A stretch of DNA of 64,000 bases. It comes from Terriglobia bacterium (GTDB taxonomy: Bacteria; Acidobacteriota; Terriglobia; JAIQFV01). The notes under the pieces were generated by a model. It made no database searches. It was not told where the DNA came from and saw only the letters and a program-made list of their open reading frames with translations. A program made the position numbers and the translations under genes. Positions 7,894 to 16,447 of this stretch are shown in pieces. How positions within the stretch are numbered: position 1 is the first letter of the stretch; the number at the start of each line of letters is the position of its first letter. The DNA lies in assembly GCA_020072965.1 (NCBI GenBank), contig JAIQFY010000002.1, positions 1 to 64,000 on the forward strand, in the 5' to 3' direction.

Positions 7894-8394
7894 TTATTCG
7901 CTGAAGAGCCGATCAATGTCATCATCCGTGATTTCAGGAAATGGATAGTCACTGATGACCCCGGTGGGCTGCAATTCCTTCTGGAACCTTGCGGCAATCC
8001 GTTGAAACACATCTTCGAACTGGACGCTGGCTTTGCGGACACGCAGGCGGACCAGGCCCACGGGCGTGCTGTGGTCGAAGATCACCACCAGAATCGCCCG
8101 GTGTGCCACAATCGAGAAGTGAATGTTGTCGCGTTCCCCCTCGTGGAACAGGACCGAAAATTCCCGCTCCCCCAGCAACTTGGCCAGCCCTTCCGTCGCC
8201 GCCACATTGCCCGCAGCCAGCGAGGACAAGGAGGTCGTATCCACACTCCCGTTATCCCCATGCGAAGCGATGGGCTGTCCGTTGCGGTCTACCAGGAAGA
8301 CCAGTTTGGCCCTCGCCTCTGTCGCCAATTGAGCCAGAATGACGCGGATCTCCGCAAACTCCCCCGGATAAATGACCAGATCGCCTGTTTCCAC
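7894..8394 (-). CDS. mglB: MglB-type roadblock/LC7 GTPase-activating protein
   Basis: 166 residues, GTG start. A single roadblock/LC7 domain covers roughly residues 12-130: an N-terminal helix, then 'KLVFLVDRNGQPIASHG', the helix DTTSLSSLAAGNVAATEGLAKLLG, and the strands EFSVLFHEGERDNIHFSIV and AILVVIFDHSTPVGLVRLRVRKA. The roughly 35-residue C-terminal tail is acidic (PEITDDDIDRLFSE). Dimers of MglB bind MglA and stimulate GTP hydrolysis, restricting active MglA to one pole. Next to mglA on the same strand. Confidence 0.92.
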   Translation of the reverse strand: METGDLVIYPGEFAEIRVILAQLATEARAKLVFLVDRNGQPIASHGDNGSVDTTSLSSLAAGNVAATEGLAKLLGEREFSVLFHEGERDNIHFSIVAHRAILVVIFDHSTPVGLVRLRVRKASVQFEDVFQRIAARFQKELQPTGVISDYPFPEITDDDIDRLFSE

Positions 8395-8557
8395 TTAAAG
8401 CCCCTCTTCAACCCTTTCCGTCTAAGCGGGTTGACCGCCTATCATACCCGATATTCCCTTTTAATTCAAAAGCCCGAAACGGCCCCAGCACTCGACTTGG
8501 AAAAACCGACGACAAGATCACCGGTCCCCCCCGGGGGCGCCCCATGGAATTTCCCCC

Positions 8558-10765
8558 TCAACTTGAAAATTCGATCGGCATCTGCATCGTTTCAATCACA
8601 TGATACTGGGCAATGCGATTGCGTCCGGTGCGCTTCGCCACGTACAGGGCACGGTCGGCATTCTCGATGAGCTGCTCCTTGGAAGCGGCGTCCCGGGGAT
8701 AGGTCGCAATTCCACCACTGATCGAGAGCTGCGTCGAGTTTCCCTCATACGTAAAGACGTTGCGCCCGACCTCCGCTCGAAACCGTTCCGCCGATTGTCG
8801 GGCCCCCTCCCGGCTGGTATCCGGCAGAACCACAGCGAATTCTTCTCCCCCGTAACGAGCGGCGAAGTCCTCACGCCTGAGGGAACGTTCCAGGATTGTT
8901 GCCAGTTGACCCAACACCGCATCTCCGAAGGGGTGACCATAGGTATCATTCAGTTTTTTGAAATGATCAATGTCCACCATCAACAAGGAAAGCGGCTTCT
9001 TGTTCCGGCGTGAACGTGAAATCTCCTCTTCAATGCGCTCCTGGAAAGAGCGATGATTGGGGAGATGGGTAAGTTCATCGGTGGCCGCCAGAGTCTCCAT
9101 TTGACGGTGGTTGATGGCGTTTTCCACGATGACGGCTACGTGCTGGCACAGGAGCCGCAGCAATTGTTGAACTTCACTTCCGAATTGCCCGGGCTGACTG
9201 TGGGTGAGCACAAACGCCCCGTGCCGATGAGCGGGAGGACCGAGCGGAATGGCCAGGAGCGACCCGACCGCAAGGGGCGGCTCGTTGGGCATGTAAATGG
9301 GCATCTGGCCGGCCCGGCGCTGGAAATCGGAAAGCAGCAGAGCATCTTCCGCGGAATTAATGGACCAATAGGTCCAGGTCTTGACATCACCCGGAATGCG
9401 CAGGTCCCGGTCAAACTCGATCCCTTCCGCTGAAATCAAGGAATACGAGCTTCGGTCTTCCGAGACCAGGGCCACCGCGGCGGTTTCATAATTCAACAGG
9501 GCCTTGGATTCCTTCAGCAGGAGCGAGGACACATCATCCACGTTCAGGCTCGAGTTCATCCTGGAAATAATTCGGAAAAACGTGGTGAGAAGCTCATTGG
9601 ACTGGCGATGGCCCCGGGCCGTCTGATTTCTTTTCCACTCCAGTTCCAGAACGGTTACGGCCGACTTCATCATCCGCTCCTGGTCCGGCGTGAACTCCGG
9701 CACCGCCGGTGGCTCGGGGTCCGGGCTCTCCATCCGATCGGCCACCAGCACTCCCGCCACACTCCCGGCGTGCACGACGGGTTCCGCCAGATACGCTCGA
9801 ATCAGATCTCCCCCGGACTTCAGATAAACAAAGTCCACCTTCCACGAACGGGCTGACGTTCCTGGACTGCGCTTCCCAATGAGGGGAGTCTTGTTCTTGG
9901 CGCAATATCCGAGCAAGCCCTGGCCCTCCACAAACGACCCGTCCGGCTTGAACTCAGCACCCTCCCCCGCCATCCAACTCATCTGAAAGACCCCCGCGTT
10001 ATCGCGCACAAAGAAGCACACATGACTGGCGCTGAGGGCTGTCCTCAAATGCTCCAGAAACGCATCCTCAAATTCCGTGCCCCGACCATCACTCTCCCCG
10101 CTGGCAGCACCCGCCTCGGGATCTTCCGACGCGATCGTTCGCGCAAACACCGGCAAGAATTTGTTGCGCTCACGGGCTTCCTCCTCGGCGCGCACGGCCG
10201 CGGTTTCCAACTCTCTTTCGGCCTGCGAGAGGCGCCGCTTCAGAATCACCAGGGAGGCCTCTCCCACAATCGCCACCAACACCAGCATCAGCAGCCACAG
10301 CAGCAGGCGGTCCGCTTCAAAACGCTGGTCAGTGCGGAAAGCCGTGGCCAACGCATTGAAGCCCTCCAACAGGGAAATCCGAACCACCGTGAGCAAGGAA
10401 ATTCTGAGAGAGTAGTTGATGCCGACTGCAATCATCAACAACAAATACAGCCCGAACCAAAAGGAATGCAGTCCCCCCGTCCGTTGGACCAGGAAGTTGA
10501 TGGTCAGGATGAGCGCGCCGACCACTTCCACATATTGAAAGTCCCCGCCCAACCGCAGAATGTAACGGTAGAACGCCGCCACCGAATAGACGGTGATCGC
10601 TATCACACCAATGAACTGGGGGGTTGTAAACCGAAGCGGCGGAGAGTATACGCCAAAAGAAGAAATGACAAATAAAACAAGGAGAGGGAGGAGAAGATAA
10701 TTTTCGCGGATCAGTTCCCGGATGCCCTTGCGGTGGATGAGATCGAGAAGTTTTGATTTCATCAT
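8558..10765 (-). CDS. Membrane GAF-GAF-GGDEF diguanylate cyclase
   Basis: 735 residues. N-terminal membrane part with about five to six hydrophobic segments between residues 22 and 175, a short coiled coil (around 175-205, rich in Glu/Ala/Arg), a first GAF-like domain at about 215-370, a second at about 390-560, and a GGDEF domain at about 570-720. The active site is intact as YGGEEF and is preceded five residues upstream by RRED, the RxxD inhibitory I-site. It should therefore make cyclic di-GMP and be feedback-inhibited. It ends 163 bases before mglB and may belong to the same transcript, linking c-di-GMP to the MglA/MglB polarity switch. Confidence 0.9.
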   Translation of the reverse strand: MMKSKLLDLIHRKGIRELIRENYLLLPLLVLFVISSFGVYSPPLRFTTPQFIGVIAITVYSVAAFYRYILRLGGDFQYVEVVGALILTINFLVQRTGGLHSFWFGLYLLLMIAVGINYSLRISLLTVVRISLLEGFNALATAFRTDQRFEADRLLLWLLMLVLVAIVGEASLVILKRRLSQAERELETAAVRAEEEARERNKFLPVFARTIASEDPEAGAASGESDGRGTEFEDAFLEHLRTALSASHVCFFVRDNAGVFQMSWMAGEGAEFKPDGSFVEGQGLLGYCAKNKTPLIGKRSPGTSARSWKVDFVYLKSGGDLIRAYLAEPVVHAGSVAGVLVADRMESPDPEPPAVPEFTPDQERMMKSAVTVLELEWKRNQTARGHRQSNELLTTFFRIISRMNSSLNVDDVSSLLLKESKALLNYETAAVALVSEDRSSYSLISAEGIEFDRDLRIPGDVKTWTYWSINSAEDALLLSDFQRRAGQMPIYMPNEPPLAVGSLLAIPLGPPAHRHGAFVLTHSQPGQFGSEVQQLLRLLCQHVAVIVENAINHRQMETLAATDELTHLPNHRSFQERIEEEISRSRRNKKPLSLLMVDIDHFKKLNDTYGHPFGDAVLGQLATILERSLRREDFAARYGGEEFAVVLPDTSREGARQSAERFRAEVGRNVFTYEGNSTQLSISGGIATYPRDAASKEQLIENADRALYVAKRTGRNRIAQYHVIETMQMPIEFSS

Positions 10766-10813
10766 TCCAACGGTATAGTGCCACTAATTCGTCTGGTCAG
10801 TCTGCACACACTC

Positions 10814-11116
10814 TTACTTCATCGCGCCCTTCAAAATCCGTCGAACCTCAGAGGCCTTAATTCCGTGAATATAAACCGTCTTCCTTTTATGGTGCTCCCC
10901 GGAGATGAGTTCGACGTTCGATTTCGGGACATCCAGAAGGTGTGCAAGATACTGAATACACGCGGCATTCGCGGCCCCATCGACCGGAGGCGCGGCGGTC
11001 TTCAGTCGGACTGCGCCCGCCATAACCCCGGCAAGCTGATTTCTGACGGCCCGAGGCACCACCACAATCCGGAAGGTGCAGCCATCCTCCCGTGAATTGA
11101 TTTCAATCTCATCCAT
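10814..11116 (-). CDS. DUF167/YggU family protein
   Basis: 100 residues, ATG start. Typical DUF167 core: 'FRIVVVPRAVRNQLAGV', a central KTAAPPVDGAANAACIQYLAHLLDV and 'VELISGEHHKRKTVYIHG'. Function not known; in many bacteria it sits beside yggS, as here. The gap of 212 bases to yggS contains a 78-codon frame (11109-11345) that overlaps this start by eight bases but has no recognisable domain, and the usual YggT membrane protein is absent. Confidence 0.9.
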   Translation of the reverse strand: MDEIEINSREDGCTFRIVVVPRAVRNQLAGVMAGAVRLKTAAPPVDGAANAACIQYLAHLLDVPKSNVELISGEHHKRKTVYIHGIKASEVRRILKGAMK

Positions 11117-11328
11117 GACGTCTGGCGTCCCGTCGATCCGCCTCTCGGTCCTCTAGCGTGATTCCAAGAACGAATAAATCCGAATCCCAAAAGCAGAACG
11201 ACTCACGAAGCGAACAAGACCGGCATTCTGCCACATCCCGTGGTTCGGGTACGCCCAATTCCTCACACGCCCTTGCGGAGGTCATTCTCGAAAGCAAGAG
11301 CCGGAGGTGTAAAACCGGGGCGAATTGA

Positions 11329-12072
11329 CTAACCCCTCCCCCCAAAAATCGCCGTCCCGATGCGGATCATGGTGGCTCCCTCCTCGATGGCCACTTCAAA
11401 GTCGTGACTCATCCCCATGGAAAGTTCGTGCATCGAGACGTTGGCCATGCGCGGCTTTGCAATCTCTCCGGCGAGCTGTCGCATCGACCGGAAATCAGCA
11501 CGCGACTCTTCGGGTCGATCTCGAAATGGCGGAATGACCATCAGTCCGCGCACGCGCAACGCCTTCAATTCAGAAACCTGTCTCACTAACTCCAGCGCGC
11601 CGGACGGTTCAACGCCGGATTTGGTTTCCTCATTGCCAAGATTCACTTGAATCAGAACGGATAATAGACGATTGAGCTGTTCACAGGAGCGGGAAAGTTT
11701 CAGGGCCAATTCGATGCGATCCACCGTTTGTATCATATCAAAGATTTCCGCCGCCCGCTTTGCTTTATTGCTTTGAAGATGCCCGATCAAATGGAGCTTA
11801 AGCTTCCTCCCGGCCGCTCCTTCGCCAGGCCCGTGATCCTCCAAGGCCAGGGCCGGCACCAAGGCGCTGAATTTTTGATCCGCCTCCTGCACCCGATTTT
11901 CGGCAAAGACGCTCAACCCTGCATGAACTGCCGCTAACACCGCTTCCGCGGGAAACGTCTTCGAGACAGCGATGAGCTGGACCTCGTGACGATCGCGCCC
12001 GGCCCGTTGACACGCCCGCTGAATTCGCTCCTCTATACGGCCGATATTGTCCCGGATCTCTTGAACGCTCAT
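11329..12072 (-). CDS. yggS: YggS/PLPBP family pyridoxal-phosphate homeostasis protein
   Basis: 247 residues, single alanine-racemase-like TIM barrel. The PLP lysine lies in VQLIAVSKTFP (about residue 38), with AENRVQEADQKF, HLIGHLQSNKAK and the phosphate-binding SMGMSHDFEVAIEEGATMIRIGTAIFG at the C-terminus, all diagnostic of the family. The protein binds PLP and maintains vitamin B6 and amino-acid homeostasis; it has no known enzymatic activity. Slightly longer than usual because of an internal insert (EDHGPGEGAAGRK). Divergent from tmk with about 90 bases between the starts. Confidence 0.95.
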   Translation of the reverse strand: MSVQEIRDNIGRIEERIQRACQRAGRDRHEVQLIAVSKTFPAEAVLAAVHAGLSVFAENRVQEADQKFSALVPALALEDHGPGEGAAGRKLKLHLIGHLQSNKAKRAAEIFDMIQTVDRIELALKLSRSCEQLNRLLSVLIQVNLGNEETKSGVEPSGALELVRQVSELKALRVRGLMVIPPFRDRPEESRADFRSMRQLAGEIAKPRMANVSMHELSMGMSHDFEVAIEEGATMIRIGTAIFGGRG

Positions 12073-12159
12073 ACGGTAACCAGTCCAGTGAGGAAGGTCC
12101 TGAGTGATTTAGATGTGAAGATAGACCGGACTGTCCATCGAATGTTAAACTGGCTGGCC

Positions 12160-12798
12160 ATGTCGAGAGCACGGTTCATTAGCTTCGAAGGGATCGATGG
12201 TTGCGGCAAGACCACCCAGCTTAACCTGATGGCGGAACGATTGCGTGCCCGCGGAGTCAACTTCATTGCCACCCGCGAACCTGGGAGCACGCCGATTGGC
12301 CAGGAGATCCGCAAAATCCTCCTCGACTCCAAGACCACCGGCCTGACTTCCGCTGGCGAAGTGCTTCTCTACTACGCTTCGCGAATCCAAAACGTTGAAC
12401 AGGTCATCAAGCCGGCGCTGGCGGCGGGAAAACTGGTCCTGTGCGACCGATTTAACGATGCCAGTTGGGCCTACCAGGGATTTGGCCGGCAACTGGGAGT
12501 GGAATTTCTCCGCATCCTGGACGATCTCGTGCTCGATGGGTTCCATCCCGACCACACCCTGATTATCGATATCGATGTCGAAACCAGTGTGAAGCGAGCT
12601 CAACGCCGGAACACGGCCCAGACCTACGATGAAAATCGTTTTGAGACTGAGGCCCGCGAGTTCTTTGAGCGCGTCCGGGAGGGATATGGCTGGTTGCAGC
12701 GACGTGAGCCTTCCCGATTCTTTCAGATCAACGGCAACCGCCCTGTCGAAGCTGTTCATGCCGATATCGCCACATTGTTTGACGAGTGGTTGGAGTAA
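12160..12798 (+). CDS. tmk: Thymidylate kinase
   Basis: 212 residues from ATG 12160, which gives the normal N-terminus 'MSRARFISFEGIDGCGKTTQ' with the P-loop at 10-18. The reading frame is open further upstream but overlaps the divergent yggS; ATG 12142 is an alternative. It has the DRFNDASWAYQGFGR nucleoside-binding motif and a lid rich in Arg (SVKRAQRRN). The enzyme phosphorylates dTMP to dTDP with ATP. After the stop comes an array of 7-base repeats. Confidence 0.95.
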   Translation: MSRARFISFEGIDGCGKTTQLNLMAERLRARGVNFIATREPGSTPIGQEIRKILLDSKTTGLTSAGEVLLYYASRIQNVEQVIKPALAAGKLVLCDRFNDASWAYQGFGRQLGVEFLRILDDLVLDGFHPDHTLIIDIDVETSVKRAQRRNTAQTYDENRFETEAREFFERVREGYGWLQRREPSRFFQINGNRPVEAVHADIATLFDEWLE

Positions 12799-12804
12799 GC
12801 GAAT

Positions 12805-13030
12805 AGCTATCAGCCGTCAGCGGTCAGCTATCAGCTCTCATCAAGCGAATCTGGATAGCAAGTCCTGTTCGTCGATGATCCCAGTCTTCTTGAATAATGA
12901 GAGCATGAGCGGTTGGCCGGCTTCATTTTGAAAGCAGAGAAAATGCTAACCTTGTTCATCCAATGGCTGACGGCTGAAAGCTGACCGCTGAAAGCTGACG
13001 GCTGATCGCTGATGGCTGACAGCTAATCGC
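12805..13030. repeat. Inverted pair of heptad arrays, AGCTATC/GATAGCT family
   Basis: At 12805-12840 five tandem 7-mers of the form AGCNNTC occur (AGCTATC, AGCCGTC, AGCGGTC, and so on). At 12964-13030 about nine tandem 7-mers of the opposite orientation occur (GGCTGAC, GGCTGAA, AGCTGAC, CGCTGAA). About 120 bases of unrelated sequence lie between. The two arrays can pair into a long imperfect stem. They lie between the converging ends of tmk and nadB. Confidence 0.85.
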
Positions 13031-14579
13031 TTCGATAATGACATCCCCGCGACTCGCGGCATTCCATGGCCGCGAGCAGGATCGCCAGTGCAGTCTGCAC
13101 CCCGTTCCGCAATCCGATCAGGGAATCGCTGATGGCAGCCTTGTCATAAAACCGTTCAATCTCCAGATGGAGTTCCCGCAGGATCTCGTGGGCCCGATCG
13201 AGACGCTTGGTTGTACGGACCAACCCCACGTAATTCCACATCGTTTGTTGAATGGTCAGCCAATCCTGGGCAATCAATGCGGGGTCGACCGTTTCGCGCT
13301 CGTACACCCACGGCGCGATCTCGGGAAAATAGTGGCCCCCGGATTTTAAGGTTCCCTCTGCAGCGTCCGACCCAGCCCGGGTCCCCCACACAAGCCCTTC
13401 AAGCAATGAGGTAGAAGCCAGGCGGTTGGCGCCGTGAACGCCGGTGCATGCCACCTCTCCCACGGCGCGCAACCGAGCGACATTGGACCTTCCGAGCGCA
13501 TCCACTGAGACGCCGCCGCAACTGTAATGGGCGGCTGGGACGACCGGAATCGGTTCCCGGGTGATATCGATCCCCAGGGACTTGCATTTCTCATAGATTC
13601 CCGGAAAACGGGTTCGAATCCAATCGGGGCTCTTGTGTGAAATGTCAAGCAGGGCATAGGGCTCCCCCGATTCAATCATCCACTGGTGAATTCCACGGGC
13701 AACTACATCTCGAGGAGCCATCGAGCCATTCGGGTGGAACCTTTTCATGAATTCTTCCCCGCGGGGACTCATCAACCGGGCTCCTTCACCTCGCAGGGAT
13801 TCGGAGATAAGGAATCGGCCGGAGGGATGAAACAGCGTGGTGGGATGGAACTGGACATACTGCATGTTGATGCACCGGGCGCCGGCGCGATAGGCCATCG
13901 CGATGCCATCCCCGCGCGAGCCCGGCGGGTTGGTGGTGTGGAGAAACACCCGTCCCAACCCGCCGGACGCCAGAATCGTCTCCTTCGCAAAGACCGTGTC
14001 CACCACACCCGTTTCATTGATCAACACATGGGCGCCAATGCAGGTGGGGGGTTCATAGGTGTCGAGGGGGTTGAGGGAATGATGGGACAAGGTCAGCAAG
14101 TCAATGGCGGTGGCATTTGTCAGGATGTGGATGTGGGGATTTTTGGCCAGGGCCTGCAAAAAAGCGGTCTCAATCGCCCGTCCCGTAACGTCCTTATAAT
14201 GCAAAATTCGGCGCACGGAATGGGCGGCCTCCGCCGTGAGGTCGTACTCATCGCTGGATTCGTCCACGACATCGAAAGGAACCTGGAGCTCATCAATAAG
14301 AACTTCCTGGACACAGCGCGGGCCTTCTTCACTCAACACCCGGACCGCCGGCTCGTAACAGAGCCCTGCCCCCGCTGCGATTATATCGGCGGCCAATTTA
14401 TGAGGGGCGTCATTGTCCCCGCGAAAAATGATTCCTCCCTGGGCATAAAAAGTGTTGCTCTCCTCGAGGCTGGAGTCTCTCGTCATTAACAGGACGTCGA
14501 CCCCCTTCTTGGCAGCCGCACGCGCTGCCGCACAACCGGCAATGCCGCTCCCGATAACCAGAATGTCCGTCTTCGTCAT
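13023..14579 (-). CDS. nadB: L-aspartate oxidase
   Basis: 518 residues. FAD-binding GSGIAGCAAA at 10-19, the NadB/SdhA-type ESNTFYAQGGI at 41-51, the substrate-site segment VQFHPTTLFHPSG, the HGANRLASTSLLEGLVWG motif near 390, and a helical C-terminal domain. It oxidises L-aspartate to iminoaspartate, the first step of de novo NAD synthesis, which NadA then condenses with dihydroxyacetone phosphate. Its partners nadC and nadA are upstream on the same strand. The 3' end overlaps the edge of a heptad array (13021-13030). Confidence 0.95.
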   Translation of the reverse strand: MTKTDILVIGSGIAGCAAARAAAKKGVDVLLMTRDSSLEESNTFYAQGGIIFRGDNDAPHKLAADIIAAGAGLCYEPAVRVLSEEGPRCVQEVLIDELQVPFDVVDESSDEYDLTAEAAHSVRRILHYKDVTGRAIETAFLQALAKNPHIHILTNATAIDLLTLSHHSLNPLDTYEPPTCIGAHVLINETGVVDTVFAKETILASGGLGRVFLHTTNPPGSRGDGIAMAYRAGARCINMQYVQFHPTTLFHPSGRFLISESLRGEGARLMSPRGEEFMKRFHPNGSMAPRDVVARGIHQWMIESGEPYALLDISHKSPDWIRTRFPGIYEKCKSLGIDITREPIPVVPAAHYSCGGVSVDALGRSNVARLRAVGEVACTGVHGANRLASTSLLEGLVWGTRAGSDAAEGTLKSGGHYFPEIAPWVYERETVDPALIAQDWLTIQQTMWNYVGLVRTTKRLDRAHEILRELHLEIERFYDKAAISDSLIGLRNGVQTALAILLAAMECRESRGCHYRSD

Positions 14580-14926
14580 GGAACGCCCTTCACCTCAAAC
14601 GGATAGGCGGGAACCAAAACAGGATTTTATTAGGAACCCGCGATACTACGGGATTGACTCCCGTTGCGATGCTCGCCGGGGCGGGATAATCGCATTCATC
14701 GCAGAGTCCGAGCTTTTACTTCCAGTGTCCATGGTCTACTCATGATAACTTCCCTTTTGCCATGGCCGCCACAAATTCCGTGGATAAACGTCCACCCCAT
14801 AATATCAGCGATTCGTCCACCCGCCGTGGAAGTTGTGCGCTAACTCACGCGAATGACAACGAGCAGTACGGCGCTTTTAATCCACATTGCGAAATCCGCA
14901 TTCCGCAATTCAATGGAAGGTCGCCC
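14580..14926. other. Spacer between nadB and nadC
   Basis: 347 bases without a supported gene. I see no terminator hairpin with a T-run on the minus strand, so read-through from nadC to nadB is possible. Confidence 0.4.
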
Positions 14927-15835
14927 TTAGACCGATCGTCCTGGACCCGCATCGCCCGGTATTCGCCCGGGTTTTCGCGAATCCATCTCAAAACTGATAT
15001 CGACCGCCGGGGCGGAATGGGTGAGCGCACCGACAGAAATCCAATCAGCGCCCGCTTCCGCGAAGGATCTTACGCTTCGAAGTGAGATTCCCCCCGAACA
15101 TTCGACAATGACTCTCTTTCCTCCCGGCCGCTTCCGAATCAACTCCACACAACGTCGCACCTGCCGGGGAGTCATATTGTCGAGCAAGATATGGCTCACT
15201 CGCAAGGCAAGGGCCTCACGGAGCTGGTCGAGTGTGGAAACTTCCAACTCCAGATCGGGGCTCCCAAGTGTCTTCTTCCGAGCCCGCTCTACGGCAGCTC
15301 TCACGCCGCCCGCAAAGGCGAGGTGATTGTCCTTAATTAAGATCGCATCAAAGAGTCCCAGTCGATGGTTGTGGCCGCCGCCGCACCGCACCGCGTACTT
15401 TTCAAGCATTCGCCAGCCCGGCGTCGTCTTCCGGGTGTCGTAAATCCGCGCCCGGGTGCCTCGAACCGCCTGGACAAATTCGTGCGTCAGTGTGGCGATC
15501 CCTGAAAGCCGTTGAAGGACATTCAACGCGACCCGTTCCCCAGTCAGCAGGGTGCGCGCCCGGCCGTTCACGGATGCCACCGGCTGACCTTTCGCAACCT
15601 TTTGGCCGTCCCCGAAAAAGTATTCAACTCGTATCGAAGGATCCAATGCCTTAAAAGCGAATGGCAGGAGCCCCAATCCGGCCAGTACGCAGTCCTGCTT
15701 GGCAATAATCAACCCATGGGCGCGGGCGGTCGCAGGGATAATGGAGTTGGTGGTGAGGTCTCCCGAACCGACGTCTTCGCGCAAAAAACCGATCATGAGC
15801 TTGCGGAGCACTTCGGATTTCAGAGGGATGGACAT
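14927..15835 (-). CDS. nadC: Nicotinate-nucleotide pyrophosphorylase (quinolinate phosphoribosyltransferase)
   Basis: 302 residues. DVGSGDLTTNSIIP near residue 21, ERVALNVLQRLSGIAT, the signature TRKTTPGWRMLEKYAVRCGGG and HRLGLFDAILIKDNH, and the phosphate-binding VECSGGI and ISVGALTHSAP. It converts quinolinate and PRPP to nicotinate mononucleotide. The C-terminus extends about 15 residues past the usual end with a Gly/Pro/Arg-rich tail. The start lies just after a heptad array, so no Shine-Dalgarno is visible; the repeat itself forms the leader. Confidence 0.94.
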   Translation of the reverse strand: MSIPLKSEVLRKLMIGFLREDVGSGDLTTNSIIPATARAHGLIIAKQDCVLAGLGLLPFAFKALDPSIRVEYFFGDGQKVAKGQPVASVNGRARTLLTGERVALNVLQRLSGIATLTHEFVQAVRGTRARIYDTRKTTPGWRMLEKYAVRCGGGHNHRLGLFDAILIKDNHLAFAGGVRAAVERARKKTLGSPDLELEVSTLDQLREALALRVSHILLDNMTPRQVRRCVELIRKRPGGKRVIVECSGGISLRSVRSFAEAGADWISVGALTHSAPAVDISFEMDSRKPGRIPGDAGPGRSV

Positions 15836-15837
15836 GA

Positions 15838-15920
15838 GTAAGCTATCAGCGGTCAGCTGTCAGCAGTCAGCTATCAGCTATCAGCGGTCAGCCGTCAGCC
15901 GTCAGCGGTTAGCTGTCAGA
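15838..15920. repeat. Heptad array, AGCTATC orientation
   Basis: About eleven tandem 7-mers (AGCTATC, AGCGGTC, AGCTGTC, AGCAGTC, AGCCGTC and variants) between nadC and the four-helix-bundle gene. Its right end supplies the stop codon of that gene. It is the left arm of an inverted pair with 16357-16442. Confidence 0.9.
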
Positions 15921-16268
15921 TTTCAGCCTTTGAATCAGGCCCGTAAGCATCTTTTTTACTTCGGAAACACTTTGAGGCAATAAATCATAATCCTCATCGC
16001 TTAAGAGTCTTAGATCTTTTGCCAAGAGGATATGATACTCAAGTTCACATGCGGAACCTCCAGCAATATTGAGGAAGCGGACCAATTCTAGCTCGCTCGA
16101 ACGTCCGCAACCCTCTGCAATATTTGCTGGAATGGAAGCAGCTGAGCGTCTAATCTGGCTAGTCAGTCCGTACAACTCTTCCTTCGGAAACTTCCAGGTA
16201 GCCTTATACAAACCTAAAGTTAAATTGTGCGCCTTTTGCCATACCTTAAGTTGTTTGAAGTCTCTCAA
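15909..16268 (-). CDS. Four-helix-bundle protein of the 23S rRNA intervening-sequence family
   Basis: 119 residues from TTG 16268 (GAGGG seven bases upstream), which gives the family-typical start RDFKQLKVWQKAHNLTL; a longer form from TTG 16319 is possible. Signature features are LTSQIRRSAASIPANIAEGCGRSS in the middle and the ELEYHILLAKDL helix. These proteins form pentameric four-helix bundles; some lie inside 23S rRNA intervening sequences and others resemble the Avd accessory protein of diversity-generating retroelements, but their role is unknown. The gene is visibly lower in GC than its nad neighbours, is flanked by inverted heptad arrays, and looks inserted between nadA and nadC. Confidence 0.88.
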   Translation of the reverse strand: MRDFKQLKVWQKAHNLTLGLYKATWKFPKEELYGLTSQIRRSAASIPANIAEGCGRSSELELVRFLNIAGGSACELEYHILLAKDLRLLSDEDYDLLPQSVSEVKKMLTGLIQRLKSDS

Positions 16269-16356
16269 TTCACATCCCTCGCTTTCGGCGGGGGATGATC
16301 TGTAGTTCTGTGCAGACAATGCCGTCTACTTCAATTCCTGAGGATCCTGATGAACG

Positions 16357-16442
16357 CTGACAGCTGATGGCTGAAAGCTGATAGCTGACAGCTGATGGCT
16401 GAAAGCTGATAGCTGACCGCTGACGTCTAACCGCTGACAGCT
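16357..16442. repeat. Heptad array, GATAGCT orientation
   Basis: About eleven tandem 7-mers (GCTGACA, GCTGATG, GCTGAAA, GCTGATA, GCTGACC) between nadA and the four-helix-bundle gene, opposite in orientation to 15838-15920. Confidence 0.9.
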
Positions 16443-16447
16443 TTCCT

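Noticed and set aside
11109-11345. 78-codon gene between yggS and DUF167, in the place of yggT
   Set aside because: It overlaps the yggS end and the DUF167 start, has no membrane segments as YggT would, and shows no family pattern; left as unsupported.
12805-16442. Heptad tracts as CRISPR arrays
   Set aside because: Unit length is 7 bases without unique spacers, the tracts occur in both orientations, and there are no cas genes.
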